A stretch of DNA of 64,000 nt, from positions 6,068-70,067 of the forward strand of contig CAYUBQ010000015.1 of assembly GCA_964443135.1 (NCBI GenBank), given 5' to 3'. Made by a program: the position numbers and the translations under genes. This stretch comes from JAIPEI01 sp964443135. GTDB lineage: Bacteria; Desulfobacterota; DSM-4660; Desulfatiglandales; HGW-15. This document shows positions 24,463 through 32,390 of this stretch, piece by piece. Positions within the stretch are counted from its first letter, which is position 1; each line of letters begins with the position of its first letter. The notes below the pieces were generated by a model that had not been told where the DNA came from, made no database searches, and saw only the letters and a program-made list of their open reading frames with translations.

Positions 24463-26862
24463 CTAAATGTCGAGTTCGGTCACCTCCAGCGCATTGCTCT
24501 GAATGAACTCCCGCCTCGGCTCCACCTTGTCGCCCATCAGGACGTTGAAGATGTCGTCCGCCTCCACCGCATCCTTGATCTCCACCCGCAGCAGGGTCCG
24601 TTTCTCCGGATCCATGGTGGTGGTCCAGAGCTGGCCCGGGTTCATCTCTCCCAGACCCTTGTACCGCTGAATGCCCAGCCCCTTCTTGGCCCGATCCATG
24701 AGCCGGTTGAGGAGCTCCTGAGGGTCCTCGATCCGCTTTTTCGCTTCCCCTTCCATGGTGTAGCTCCCCTCCTCGAGAAGACGGTACTCCTCGGAGATGC
24801 TCATGAGCTGCCGGATCTCCGGAGAGGACAGGAACTCCCAGTCCACCATGGAGGTCTGCCCGCCGTTCGCGGTCTCGGTCACGGAGAACTCGTAAAACCC
24901 CTCCTCCTCGTCCAGGGCCACGTCCCGGACCTGAAACCCGTTCGCCTCCAGCTTCTCGAAGAAGCCGTCCATGAACTCCCTGCTTCGAAACCGGTCCTTG
25001 TCCTTCACGTCCTCCATGACCAGAAACTCGATGAACCGCGGGCTGTGTCCCCTTCTCGAGAGCTTGTTGAGGCTTTCGTAAAAAGAGATGAGACCGCTCA
25101 GGATGCGTACCAGCTTCTTGCCCACCAGCACCTCGCCGTTCTCCAGGATCACCTTCTCCTTCTCGGCGATCCGATCCAGCAGGAACTGGTTGAGACCTTC
25201 CTCGGTCTTGAGATAGAACTCGTTCTTTCCCCACACCAGCCGGTAGAGGGGCGGCTGGGCCACGTACAGGTGGCCCTGCTCGATGAGCTCGGGCATCTGA
25301 CGGAAAAAAAAGGTCAACAGGAGCGTTCGGATGTGGCTCCCGTCCACGTCCGCGTCGGTCATGATCACCACCGTGTGGTATCGCAGGGCGTTGATGTCGT
25401 AGTCCTTCTCCCCGATCCCCGTTCCCAGGGCGGCGATCATGGTCCGGATCTCCTCGCTGGAGATCATCTTGTCGAACCGTGCCTTCTCCACGTTCAGGAT
25501 CTTGCCTTTGAGGGGAAGCACGGCCTGGTTCCTGCGGTCGCGTCCCTGCTTGGCCGAGCCCCCGGCCGAGTCGCCCTCCACGATGAAGATCTCGCTCCGG
25601 GTCGGGTCCCGCTCCTGGCAGTCCGCCAGCTTTCCGGGCAGGGAGTGATCGGAAAGGATCCCTTTCCTTCGCGCCAGGTCCCGCGCCTTCCGGGCGGCCT
25701 CCCTCGCCCGCGCGGCCTCGACCACCTTGGAGAGGATCGCCTTGATCACCTTGGGGTTTTCCTCGAAGTAACCGCTCAACCCCTCGTTGACCAGGTTTTC
25801 CACGAGGCCCTTGACCTCGCTGTTTCCCAGCTTGGTCTTGGTCTGCCCTTCGAACTGCGGCTCCGGCAGCTTCACGCTGACGATGGCCGTCAACCCCTCG
25901 CGGACGTCGTCCCCGCTGAGCTTCTCCTTGAAGTTCTTGGCCATGGCCGAGTTCTGGAGGTAGAGGTTCACGCTCCGGGTCAGCGCCGCCTTGAACCCGC
26001 TCAGGTGGCTTCCTCCCTCCCGGGTGTTGATGTTGTTGGCGAAGGTGTAGGTGTTTTCCTTGTAGGTGTTGTTGTACTGCAGCGCCACCTCCATGAGCAC
26101 GCCGCTCTTCTCACCGGAGATGTGGATGGGCTTCGGGTGGACCACCTCCTTGTTCTTGTTCAGGTAGTCGACAAAGGTCTTGATCCCGCCCTCGTACAGG
26201 AACTCCTGCTTCTGTCCGCTCCGCTCGTCGGACACCTTGATCCGGAGGCCGTTGGTGAGAAACGCGAGTTCCCGCATCCGCTTCGCAAGAAGCTCGTAGT
26301 CGAACTCGATCTTCGGAAAGATCTCCGGGTCGGGCCGGAAGGTCATCATGGTTCCGCGTTTTCCCGTCTCACCGCGCACCTCGAGGGGCGAGGCCGTTTG
26401 CCCCCGGACGTATCGCTGGTGATGGATCCTGCCGTCCCGGTAGACCTCCACCTCGAGGTACTCGGACAGAGCGTTCACCACGGAGACCCCCACACCGTGA
26501 AGCCCTCCGGAGACGCGGTAGGTCTTGTTGTCGAACTTTCCCCCGGCGTGGAGCTTGGTCATGACGACCTCGAGCGCCGGGATCCCCTCGGCCTCGTGCA
26601 TGTCCACGGGGATGCCGCGCCCGTTGTCCGAAACGATCACGCTGTTGTCCGTCTGAACCCGCACCTCGACGCTGTCGCAGTACCCGGCCAGTGCCTCGTC
26701 GATGCTGTTGTCCACCACCTCGTAGACCAGGTGGTGAAGACCTTCGGATGCGGTGTTCCCGATGTACATGGCCGGGCGCTTCCGAACGGCCAACAGCCCT
26801 TCGAGCACCTTGATATCCGAGGCCGCGTAGCTGATCTCCTTCTCGCTCATCTCTTTCATCAT
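24463..26862 (-). CDS. gyrB: DNA gyrase subunit B
   Basis: A 799-residue ATPase subunit of gyrase. The GHKL ATP site shows LVYEVVDNSIDEALAG, DNGRGIPVD and SGGLHGVGVSVVNALS; the TOPRIM domain shows EGDSAGGSAKQGRDR and TDADVDGSHIRTLLLTF; the C-terminal QRYKGLGEMNP is the gyrase tail motif. The start is MMKEMSEKE; ATG codons at 26862, 26859 and 26850 all fit, and only the last has a purine-rich stretch before it. dnaN ends 90 bases upstream, with no recF between them, which differs from the common dnaN-recF-gyrB order. Confidence 0.96.
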   Translation of the reverse strand: MMKEMSEKEISYAASDIKVLEGLLAVRKRPAMYIGNTASEGLHHLVYEVVDNSIDEALAGYCDSVEVRVQTDNSVIVSDNGRGIPVDMHEAEGIPALEVVMTKLHAGGKFDNKTYRVSGGLHGVGVSVVNALSEYLEVEVYRDGRIHHQRYVRGQTASPLEVRGETGKRGTMMTFRPDPEIFPKIEFDYELLAKRMRELAFLTNGLRIKVSDERSGQKQEFLYEGGIKTFVDYLNKNKEVVHPKPIHISGEKSGVLMEVALQYNNTYKENTYTFANNINTREGGSHLSGFKAALTRSVNLYLQNSAMAKNFKEKLSGDDVREGLTAIVSVKLPEPQFEGQTKTKLGNSEVKGLVENLVNEGLSGYFEENPKVIKAILSKVVEAARAREAARKARDLARRKGILSDHSLPGKLADCQERDPTRSEIFIVEGDSAGGSAKQGRDRRNQAVLPLKGKILNVEKARFDKMISSEEIRTMIAALGTGIGEKDYDINALRYHTVVIMTDADVDGSHIRTLLLTFFFRQMPELIEQGHLYVAQPPLYRLVWGKNEFYLKTEEGLNQFLLDRIAEKEKVILENGEVLVGKKLVRILSGLISFYESLNKLSRRGHSPRFIEFLVMEDVKDKDRFRSREFMDGFFEKLEANGFQVRDVALDEEEGFYEFSVTETANGGQTSMVDWEFLSSPEIRQLMSISEEYRLLEEGSYTMEGEAKKRIEDPQELLNRLMDRAKKGLGIQRYKGLGEMNPGQLWTTTMDPEKRTLLRVEIKDAVEADDIFNVLMGDKVEPRREFIQSNALEVTELDI

Positions 26863-26952
26863 GATATTCGTTTACAAGGGCGCGGTTCCAGAGATCCCCG
26901 GGGGCGAAACCTTCGAGGTTTCTCGAACCTTTCCTCTTGAACCTTTCCTCTT

Positions 26953-28068
26953 CTATAGCCTCATGGGCATGATCAGGCCCAGAAAACCCACATCCCCTTC
27001 GCCTGTCACGAGACACGGGCTCGAGCCGTCCATGAACCCCAACGTGACCTCGTCGCTTTCCATGGCCTGAAGAATGTCGATGAAATACCGCGCATTGAAT
27101 CCCATTTCCAGATTTTCCCCCTTGTAGTCGACCGCCAGGCTCTCCTGGACGTCTCCGATGTCGGGATTGATGGAAACGAGCTCCATGATGTCCTCCCCCA
27201 GCTTGATCTTGACGCCGCGGTAGCTTTCGTCGCTCAGGATGGTCATCTTTTTCATGCCGTCCAGAAGATCGTCCAGCGCGATGCGGATGGTGTGCTGCGC
27301 CTTCTTGGGAATGACGGCGTTGTAGTCGGGAAACTTGCTCTCGAGAAGACGCACGACGATCAGGGCGTCCCCCCTTCTGGCCACGCAGTTGTTCTGCCGG
27401 AAGCCGATTTGAACCCCTTCGTCCTCGGTGGCGAGCTTGGCGATCTCGTTCATCCCCTTCTTGGGAATCATCACGCCGCCCTCCAGAGCGAGGTCCTCGA
27501 TCCCGGCCACCTCCTTGTCGATCATGGACAGGCGGTGACCGTCGGTTGCCACGAGCCGCAGGAACGACTTTCCGTCTCTTGCCACCTTCTCCGTGTAGAC
27601 GCCGGAGAGCTTGAAGCCGGCGTCTTCCATGGTCACGGCGTAGATGGTCTTCGAGATCATCTCCCGGAGCACGGAACCGTCGATGTCCGCAAAGGTCACG
27701 TCCTCCGGTTCCACGAACATCGGGTACTCGTCCGGAGACAGGCAGGCCATGTTGAACTTGGCCCGGTCGTCCGAGATGAATACCCAATGGTTTTCCTTTT
27801 CCTTGATGTAGATCGTCGGGCCCTTGCTCTCCTTCACGATCTCGTAGAGCTTCCGTCCCGAGATGGCCAGGCTTCCCGGATTCAGCACCTCCGCGGGAAG
27901 CTTCTGCTGAAAGCTGATCTCCAGGTCCGTCGCGGAGAGCACGATGCCGGAGCCCTCGGCGGAAAGAAGGACGGCAGAGAGAATGGGCATGTTGCTTCTC
28001 TTCTCGATGATGCTCTGGACACGCGACACCGCCTTGTAGAGATCTTCTCTGTCGATTCTGAGTTCCAT
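26953..28068 (-). CDS. dnaN: DNA polymerase III sliding clamp (beta subunit)
   Basis: A 371-residue beta clamp, the ring that tethers DNA polymerase III to DNA. Three repeated domains are of normal length; recognisable segments are PILSAVLLSAEGS, FLRLVATDGHRLSM, LLESKFPDY and the C-terminal IMPMRL that forms the partner-binding pocket. The ATG follows GGAGGGAAGCTCC. dnaA lies 296 bases upstream on the same strand; that gap shows no DnaA-box cluster. Confidence 0.96.
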   Translation of the reverse strand: MELRIDREDLYKAVSRVQSIIEKRSNMPILSAVLLSAEGSGIVLSATDLEISFQQKLPAEVLNPGSLAISGRKLYEIVKESKGPTIYIKEKENHWVFISDDRAKFNMACLSPDEYPMFVEPEDVTFADIDGSVLREMISKTIYAVTMEDAGFKLSGVYTEKVARDGKSFLRLVATDGHRLSMIDKEVAGIEDLALEGGVMIPKKGMNEIAKLATEDEGVQIGFRQNNCVARRGDALIVVRLLESKFPDYNAVIPKKAQHTIRIALDDLLDGMKKMTILSDESYRGVKIKLGEDIMELVSINPDIGDVQESLAVDYKGENLEMGFNARYFIDILQAMESDEVTLGFMDGSSPCLVTGEGDVGFLGLIMPMRL

Positions 28069-28364
28069 GGAGCTTCCCTCCGATCACCGGTTTGTCATTG
28101 GATCCATAAATTCATCACCATACATAAGGGGCGTGTGAACTGTCGAAAACCCCTCCAACCCGCGCGCAAGGCGGCAAAAACAGTCGAACCGGGGTTGGAC
28201 AGGAAGTTCCGATATTCAAGTCGCCCGTCGTCCGGAACCGCTCTTTCGAGAAGCTGCTGCCGGGAGAGGTGCAAACCCTTTTGAAAAAGGGCGGGGTTTT
28301 CGCGACGACCCGGTGGAGAATCGGCAGGCGGCTCACCAGGGCTGCGAACCCGGCGATCACGGCT

Positions 28365-29684
28365 TCACCGGATCAACCGCTCCAGGTTTTTCAAATCCTC
28401 CCTCACCTCCTCGCGCTTGGCGAGCTCCTTCTCGATCCGCTGCACGGCGTAGATGGCCGTGGAGTGATCCTTCTTGTCGAAGGCGGTGCCGATCCTCTTG
28501 TAAGACAGACCGGTGAATTTTTTGCAGAGATACATGGCCATCTGCCGGGGGTAGGAGACGGCCCGCTGCCGTTTTCCGGAGGACAGATCCGAAACGGAAA
28601 TTTTGAAGTATCCTGCCGTAATCGCTTGGATATCCTCGATCTGCGCTTCCCTTCCGGACGGATCTCGAATCAGGTTGCGGACCGCCGACAAGTCGATGGA
28701 TCCGCCGTTGAGAGACACGTAGGTCTGAACCCGGGTCACCTTTCTGAGAAGTTGTTTCATATCATCATTCGATTTGGCGAGAAAGAAGATAATGTCGTCC
28801 GGCAGCGGGATCTTCTCCCGCTCGGCCTGCCGCCTGATCACCCGAACGCGCGTCTCGGGCTCCGGCGGATGCATCTCCGCGAGGAGGCCCCAGCCGAGGA
28901 TGGATTTCATCCTGGGGCTCGCGTCGGGGAGCCGGAAGGGCGGGACCTTGCTGGTGACGGTCACCCGTTTCCCTTCCCGAAGCATGGCATTGACGGCGAA
29001 GGTGAACTCCTGCTGGGTCTTGTGCCGGCCGGCGAGGAGGTGAACGTCGTCGAAGAGCAGCAGGTCGAGCTCGGCATAGCCGGACCGAAGCGGGTGCACG
29101 CGGTTGGATCGCAGCGCCTGGGTGAACTCCCAGGTGAACCGGTCCGCGTGGATGTACCGCGTCCGGCAGTCCGGATGGTTCTCCGCCATGTGGTTTCCCA
29201 GGGCGTGGAGCAGGTGGGTCTTCCCGGTGCTCTTTTCGGAAAACAGACACAAAGGGGCATAGGAACGGGGGTTTTTTTCAGCGATTTCGAGACACGAAAA
29301 ATAAGCGAAAGCGTTCGAATGGGATCGAACGAACGCATCGAAGGTCATTTCAGGATGAAGGTCCGGGTTGGGAGACGGCAGGAGGCCCCCCTGGGAAAAC
29401 GGGGCGACCGTTCCGCCGGCCGGCTGCCCGCGTCGGACGGTGAACCGGATCTCGGGGGAGATGGCCGCCACCTCCTCAAAGGCCGCACGGAGCTCCGGCA
29501 GGTAACGTTCCTTGATCCAGTCCGCAAAAAACCGGTTGGGCACCTCGATGACGGCCAGGTCCGCCGCCAGGGACGTCAGGCGGGTGGGCGAGATCCAGGT
29601 ATCGAAGTCATCCGGCCCCAGGGACGAGGAAAAACGGGAGGTAATGCGTTCCCATGCCTCTTTTTTTTTTGACAAAGACGCCAT
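28365..29684 (-). CDS. dnaA: divergent chromosomal replication initiator DnaA
   Basis: A 439-residue protein with the DnaA layout: domain I to about 75, linker, AAA+ domain about 112-330, and helix-turn-helix domain IV about 345-439 ending near KEELAKREEV-like helices. Walker B (LLLFDDVHLLAG) and many family positions are clear. Key residues differ from usual DnaA. The P-loop reads FSEKSTGKTH (149-156), without the first glycine. The arginine-finger stretch reads RMKSILGWGL, with isoleucine 262 where SRF is expected. The DNA-binding signature reads FDKKDHSTAIYA, with lysine for the arginine of RDHTT. Reading of the codons confirms all three. It is followed by dnaN and gyrB, so it occupies the standard dnaA locus. 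It may be the main initiator with altered ATP control, or a specialised paralogue. Confidence 0.85.
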   Translation of the reverse strand: MASLSKKKEAWERITSRFSSSLGPDDFDTWISPTRLTSLAADLAVIEVPNRFFADWIKERYLPELRAAFEEVAAISPEIRFTVRRGQPAGGTVAPFSQGGLLPSPNPDLHPEMTFDAFVRSHSNAFAYFSCLEIAEKNPRSYAPLCLFSEKSTGKTHLLHALGNHMAENHPDCRTRYIHADRFTWEFTQALRSNRVHPLRSGYAELDLLLFDDVHLLAGRHKTQQEFTFAVNAMLREGKRVTVTSKVPPFRLPDASPRMKSILGWGLLAEMHPPEPETRVRVIRRQAEREKIPLPDDIIFFLAKSNDDMKQLLRKVTRVQTYVSLNGGSIDLSAVRNLIRDPSGREAQIEDIQAITAGYFKISVSDLSSGKRQRAVSYPRQMAMYLCKKFTGLSYKRIGTAFDKKDHSTAIYAVQRIEKELAKREEVREDLKNLERLIR

Positions 29685-29768
29685 TGGTGATACTCTCGGA
29701 TAAGGTGTCTAAATATTAGAAAAATTATTGCGGAATATCAACAAAAAAAGAAGGTGGAGGTGAAGGGG

Positions 29769-30521
29769 ATGTCCTACTCGATCGGTCTTGCCGGCAAAGG
29801 CGGGACGGGGAAAACCACCTTGGCGGGTTGGCTGGTGCGATACCTGAATGAGAGAGGGAAGGGGCCCGTTCTCGCCGTGGACGCGGATTCCAATGCGAAC
29901 CTGAACGAAGTGCTCGGCGTGGAGGTGGAGGAGACGCTCGGCGGCGCACGCGAGGAGATGAAAAAAGGCGTGGCCACCGGGATCACCAAGGACGTGTTCA
30001 TGCAGATGAAGCTGGAGCAGGCCGTGGTGGAGGCCGAAGGGTACGACCTCATCGTGATGGGCCGCCCCGAGGGCTCGGGCTGCTACTGCGCCGCAAACAC
30101 CCTGTTGACCCAATATCTGGACCGCCTCGTGAACAACTACCCCTATGTTGTGATCGACAACGAGGCGGGCATGGAGCACATCAGCCGCCTGACCACGAAC
30201 AATATCGACCTGCTGCTCATCGTGTCGGACGCGTCCCGGCGGGGCATACTCTCTGCGGGAAGGATCCAGGAACTGGCGGGCGATCTGACGCTGAACATCG
30301 ACCGAAAGGCGTTCGTGGTGAACATGGCGAAGGAAGACCAGGCCGAGACCCTCGAGAGCCTGGCCCTGGAGTACGGTCTGGACCTGGTGGGTCTGGTGCC
30401 GGAGGACGAGAACGTCACCCGGGCCGATCTCGAGGGACAGCCCACCGTGGGCCTGGACCCGGAGAGCCGTTCCCTCAAGGCCGCCTTCGACATCTTCGAC
30501 CGCCTACTGAACGCGGCATAG
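29769..30521 (+). CDS. cooC: CooC/AcsF-type ATPase for CODH/ACS nickel maturation
   Basis: A 250-residue MinD-type ATPase that in this family helps insert nickel into carbon monoxide dehydrogenase or acetyl-CoA synthase. MSYSIGLAGKGGTGKTTLA contains the deviant Walker A (KGGTGKT); the pair GCYCAAN supplies the CxC motif proposed to bind metal; DNEAGMEHISR matches the CooC switch region. The start is placed at MSYSIG because GGAGGTGAAGGGG precedes it. It is the first gene of the CODH/ACS cluster and is divergent from dnaA, only 84 bases away. A promoter for the following genes lies after it, so it may be separately expressed. Confidence 0.9.
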   Translation: MSYSIGLAGKGGTGKTTLAGWLVRYLNERGKGPVLAVDADSNANLNEVLGVEVEETLGGAREEMKKGVATGITKDVFMQMKLEQAVVEAEGYDLIVMGRPEGSGCYCAANTLLTQYLDRLVNNYPYVVIDNEAGMEHISRLTTNNIDLLLIVSDASRRGILSAGRIQELAGDLTLNIDRKAFVVNMAKEDQAETLESLALEYGLDLVGLVPEDENVTRADLEGQPTVGLDPESRSLKAAFDIFDRLLNAA

Positions 30522-30610
30522 ATGTCGATATGTAGTGTAAAACAAGGGAGCACCCCACAACATGTATGCTGATGGATCGGACAACCTTTCCATTTTACTC
30601 ACGAAAACTC

Positions 30611-30639
30611 TTGACAAGCATTCGGCTGTTCATTAATCT
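30611..30639 (+). promoter_or_regulatory. sigma-70-like promoter of the acs operon
   Basis: TTGACA at 30611-30616, a 17-base spacer and TAATCT at 30634-30639. The surrounding 263-base gap is clearly more AT-rich than the flanking genes. Just downstream a weak stem (CCTC-TTTG-GAGG) is followed by seven T residues near 30664-30670, a possible attenuator of low confidence. Confidence 0.6.
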
Positions 30640-30784
30640 TACGAATCCTCTTTGGAGGGCTCTTTTTTTCCCTTGTATTGTTCTATTTTTCACATAAGCT
30701 TATCGCTGGAAATTCGGTTGGTTTGTTCATAAACCACCCATAGCAAACGGAATGCTATGATCATCCAAGAAGGAGGTAAAGAAA

Positions 30785-32353
30785 TTGGCCTTTCAAATTC
30801 CTGAACAGCCGTATACCGGCAAGATAAGGGAAGTGACCTTGGGGACGGGAGATGCGGCCTGCACCGTGGGTGGAGAGAACGCCTACTCCTTCCATGTGTT
30901 CGAAGGAGAGATGCCGAACCCTCCGAAGATCGCCATGGAGGTCTGGGATTACGACCCGTCCGGAGAGTGGCCGGAGGCGGCGGTGGCTCCCTTCAAGGAT
31001 GTCATCGGCGCTCCCGACGCCTGGGCGAAGAAGTGCGTGGAGGAGTACGGGGCCGATCTGATCGTGGTGCAGCTCAAGAGCACCGACCCGAACGGCAAGG
31101 ATCGCGGCCCGGACGAAGCGGCCGAGGTGTTCAAGAAGGTGGTCGAGGCCGTCAAGGTCCCCGTCATCGCGTGGGGAACCGCCAACAACCAGAAGGACGA
31201 AGAGATCCTGAGAAAGATCGCCGAGGTGTGCGACGGCAAGAACGTCGGACTGGGCCCGGTGGAGGAAGGAAACCACAAGGGTGTGGGCGCCACGGCGCTC
31301 GGGTACAACCAGACCGTCGTGGCCTCGACCCCCATCGACGTGAACCTGGCCAAGCAGCTCAACATCCTTCTCGGAAACCTGGGCGTCGGCGCCGAGAAGA
31401 TCCTGATCGATCCCACCACCGGCGGCCTGGGCTACGGCCTGGAGTACAGCTACTCGGTCATGGAACGGATCCGCATGGCCGCCCTCACCCAGGAGGACGA
31501 CAAGCTCCAGCTGCCCATGATCAACAACATCGGAAACGAGGTCTGGAAGAGCAAGGAAGCCGGCCAGGACCTGGACGAGGCGCCGACCCTGGGCGATCCC
31601 GAAAAACGGGCCATCCTGATGGAGGCGGTCTCCGCGGCCTGCTACCTGATGGCCGGGTCCAACGTGGCCATCCTGCGTCACCCGGAGACGGTCCGGCTGA
31701 CCAAGGCCTTCATCGAGCTCATGATCAACGGCGGTTCGGCGGCGGATGTGGAGGGGATCTCGAAGAACCTCGGAACCACGGACGTGGACCTGATCGCCCT
31801 GGCTCCGGAACCGGACCTGACCGTCGAGGAAGAGAAGGCCGAGGCCAAGCCGGCCCCCAAGAAGGCCGCAGCGCCCAAGAAGGAAGAGAAGCCGGCCGCT
31901 GCCGCCGCGCCGGCGGCTCTCAGGGAAGAGCCCAAAAAGGCCGAAGCCAGGCCCGAGCCGGCGAAGCCCGAGGACGAGGCCAAGAAGAAGGCTGAGGAAG
32001 AAGCCAAGGCCAAGGCCAAGGCCGAGGCCGAGGCCGGGAAGAAGGCCGAAGAGGAAGCCAAGGCCAAGGCGGAGGCCCAAGCGGCGAAGAAGGCCGAGGA
32101 AGAGGCCAAGGCCAAGGCGGAGGCCGAGGCCAGGAAGAAGGCCGAGGACGAAGAGGCCCGCAAGAAGGCCAAGGAGAAGGAGCGCGAGGAGCTCCTGGAG
32201 CTGAGACGCAAGCGCGCCGAGGAGCGCGAAAAGCACGCCGCCGCGCATGGCGCGGAGGCAGGGGAGGACGTTCCCAAGACCGCGGCCGGGGAGCAGCTCG
32301 ACCTGGTGGACAGGCTCACGCGGAACATCGACCGCATCCATCGCCGCGTGTAA
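30785..32353 (+). CDS. acsD: CoFeSP small subunit (CODH/ACS delta) with a long charged C-terminal extension
   Basis: A 522-residue protein. Residues 1 to about 343 match AcsD/CdhD, the small subunit of the corrinoid iron-sulfur protein that carries the methyl group to acetyl-CoA synthase: MEVWDYDP, KVPVIAWGTANNQKDEEIL, ILIDPTTGGLGYGLEYSYS and the TIM-barrel end. From about 345 to 505 there is an extension almost wholly of Ala, Lys and Glu with KAEEEAKAKAEAEA-like repeats, predicted to be a long charged helix, then a terminal amphipathic LDLVDRLTRNIDRIHRRV. Usual AcsD is about 310-320 residues. The start is TTG, eight bases after an excellent AGGAGG. It is followed by acsA, acsB, acsC and acsE. 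Confidence 0.92.
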   Translation: MAFQIPEQPYTGKIREVTLGTGDAACTVGGENAYSFHVFEGEMPNPPKIAMEVWDYDPSGEWPEAAVAPFKDVIGAPDAWAKKCVEEYGADLIVVQLKSTDPNGKDRGPDEAAEVFKKVVEAVKVPVIAWGTANNQKDEEILRKIAEVCDGKNVGLGPVEEGNHKGVGATALGYNQTVVASTPIDVNLAKQLNILLGNLGVGAEKILIDPTTGGLGYGLEYSYSVMERIRMAALTQEDDKLQLPMINNIGNEVWKSKEAGQDLDEAPTLGDPEKRAILMEAVSAACYLMAGSNVAILRHPETVRLTKAFIELMINGGSAADVEGISKNLGTTDVDLIALAPEPDLTVEEEKAEAKPAPKKAAAPKKEEKPAAAAAPAALREEPKKAEARPEPAKPEDEAKKKAEEEAKAKAKAEAEAGKKAEEEAKAKAEAQAAKKAEEEAKAKAEAEARKKAEDEEARKKAKEKEREELLELRRKRAEEREKHAAAHGAEAGEDVPKTAAGEQLDLVDRLTRNIDRIHRRV

Positions 32354-32390
32354 TACCCAACGGACACCGAGAAGAGGAGGAACCTCAGAT

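Noticed and set aside
29685..30784. Replication origin in the gaps around dnaA and the acs promoter
   Set aside because: Only a single weak near-match to the DnaA box (TTTTTCACA) was found and no AT-rich 13-mer-like array beside a box cluster; the AT-rich gap at 30522-30784 is better explained as a promoter region.
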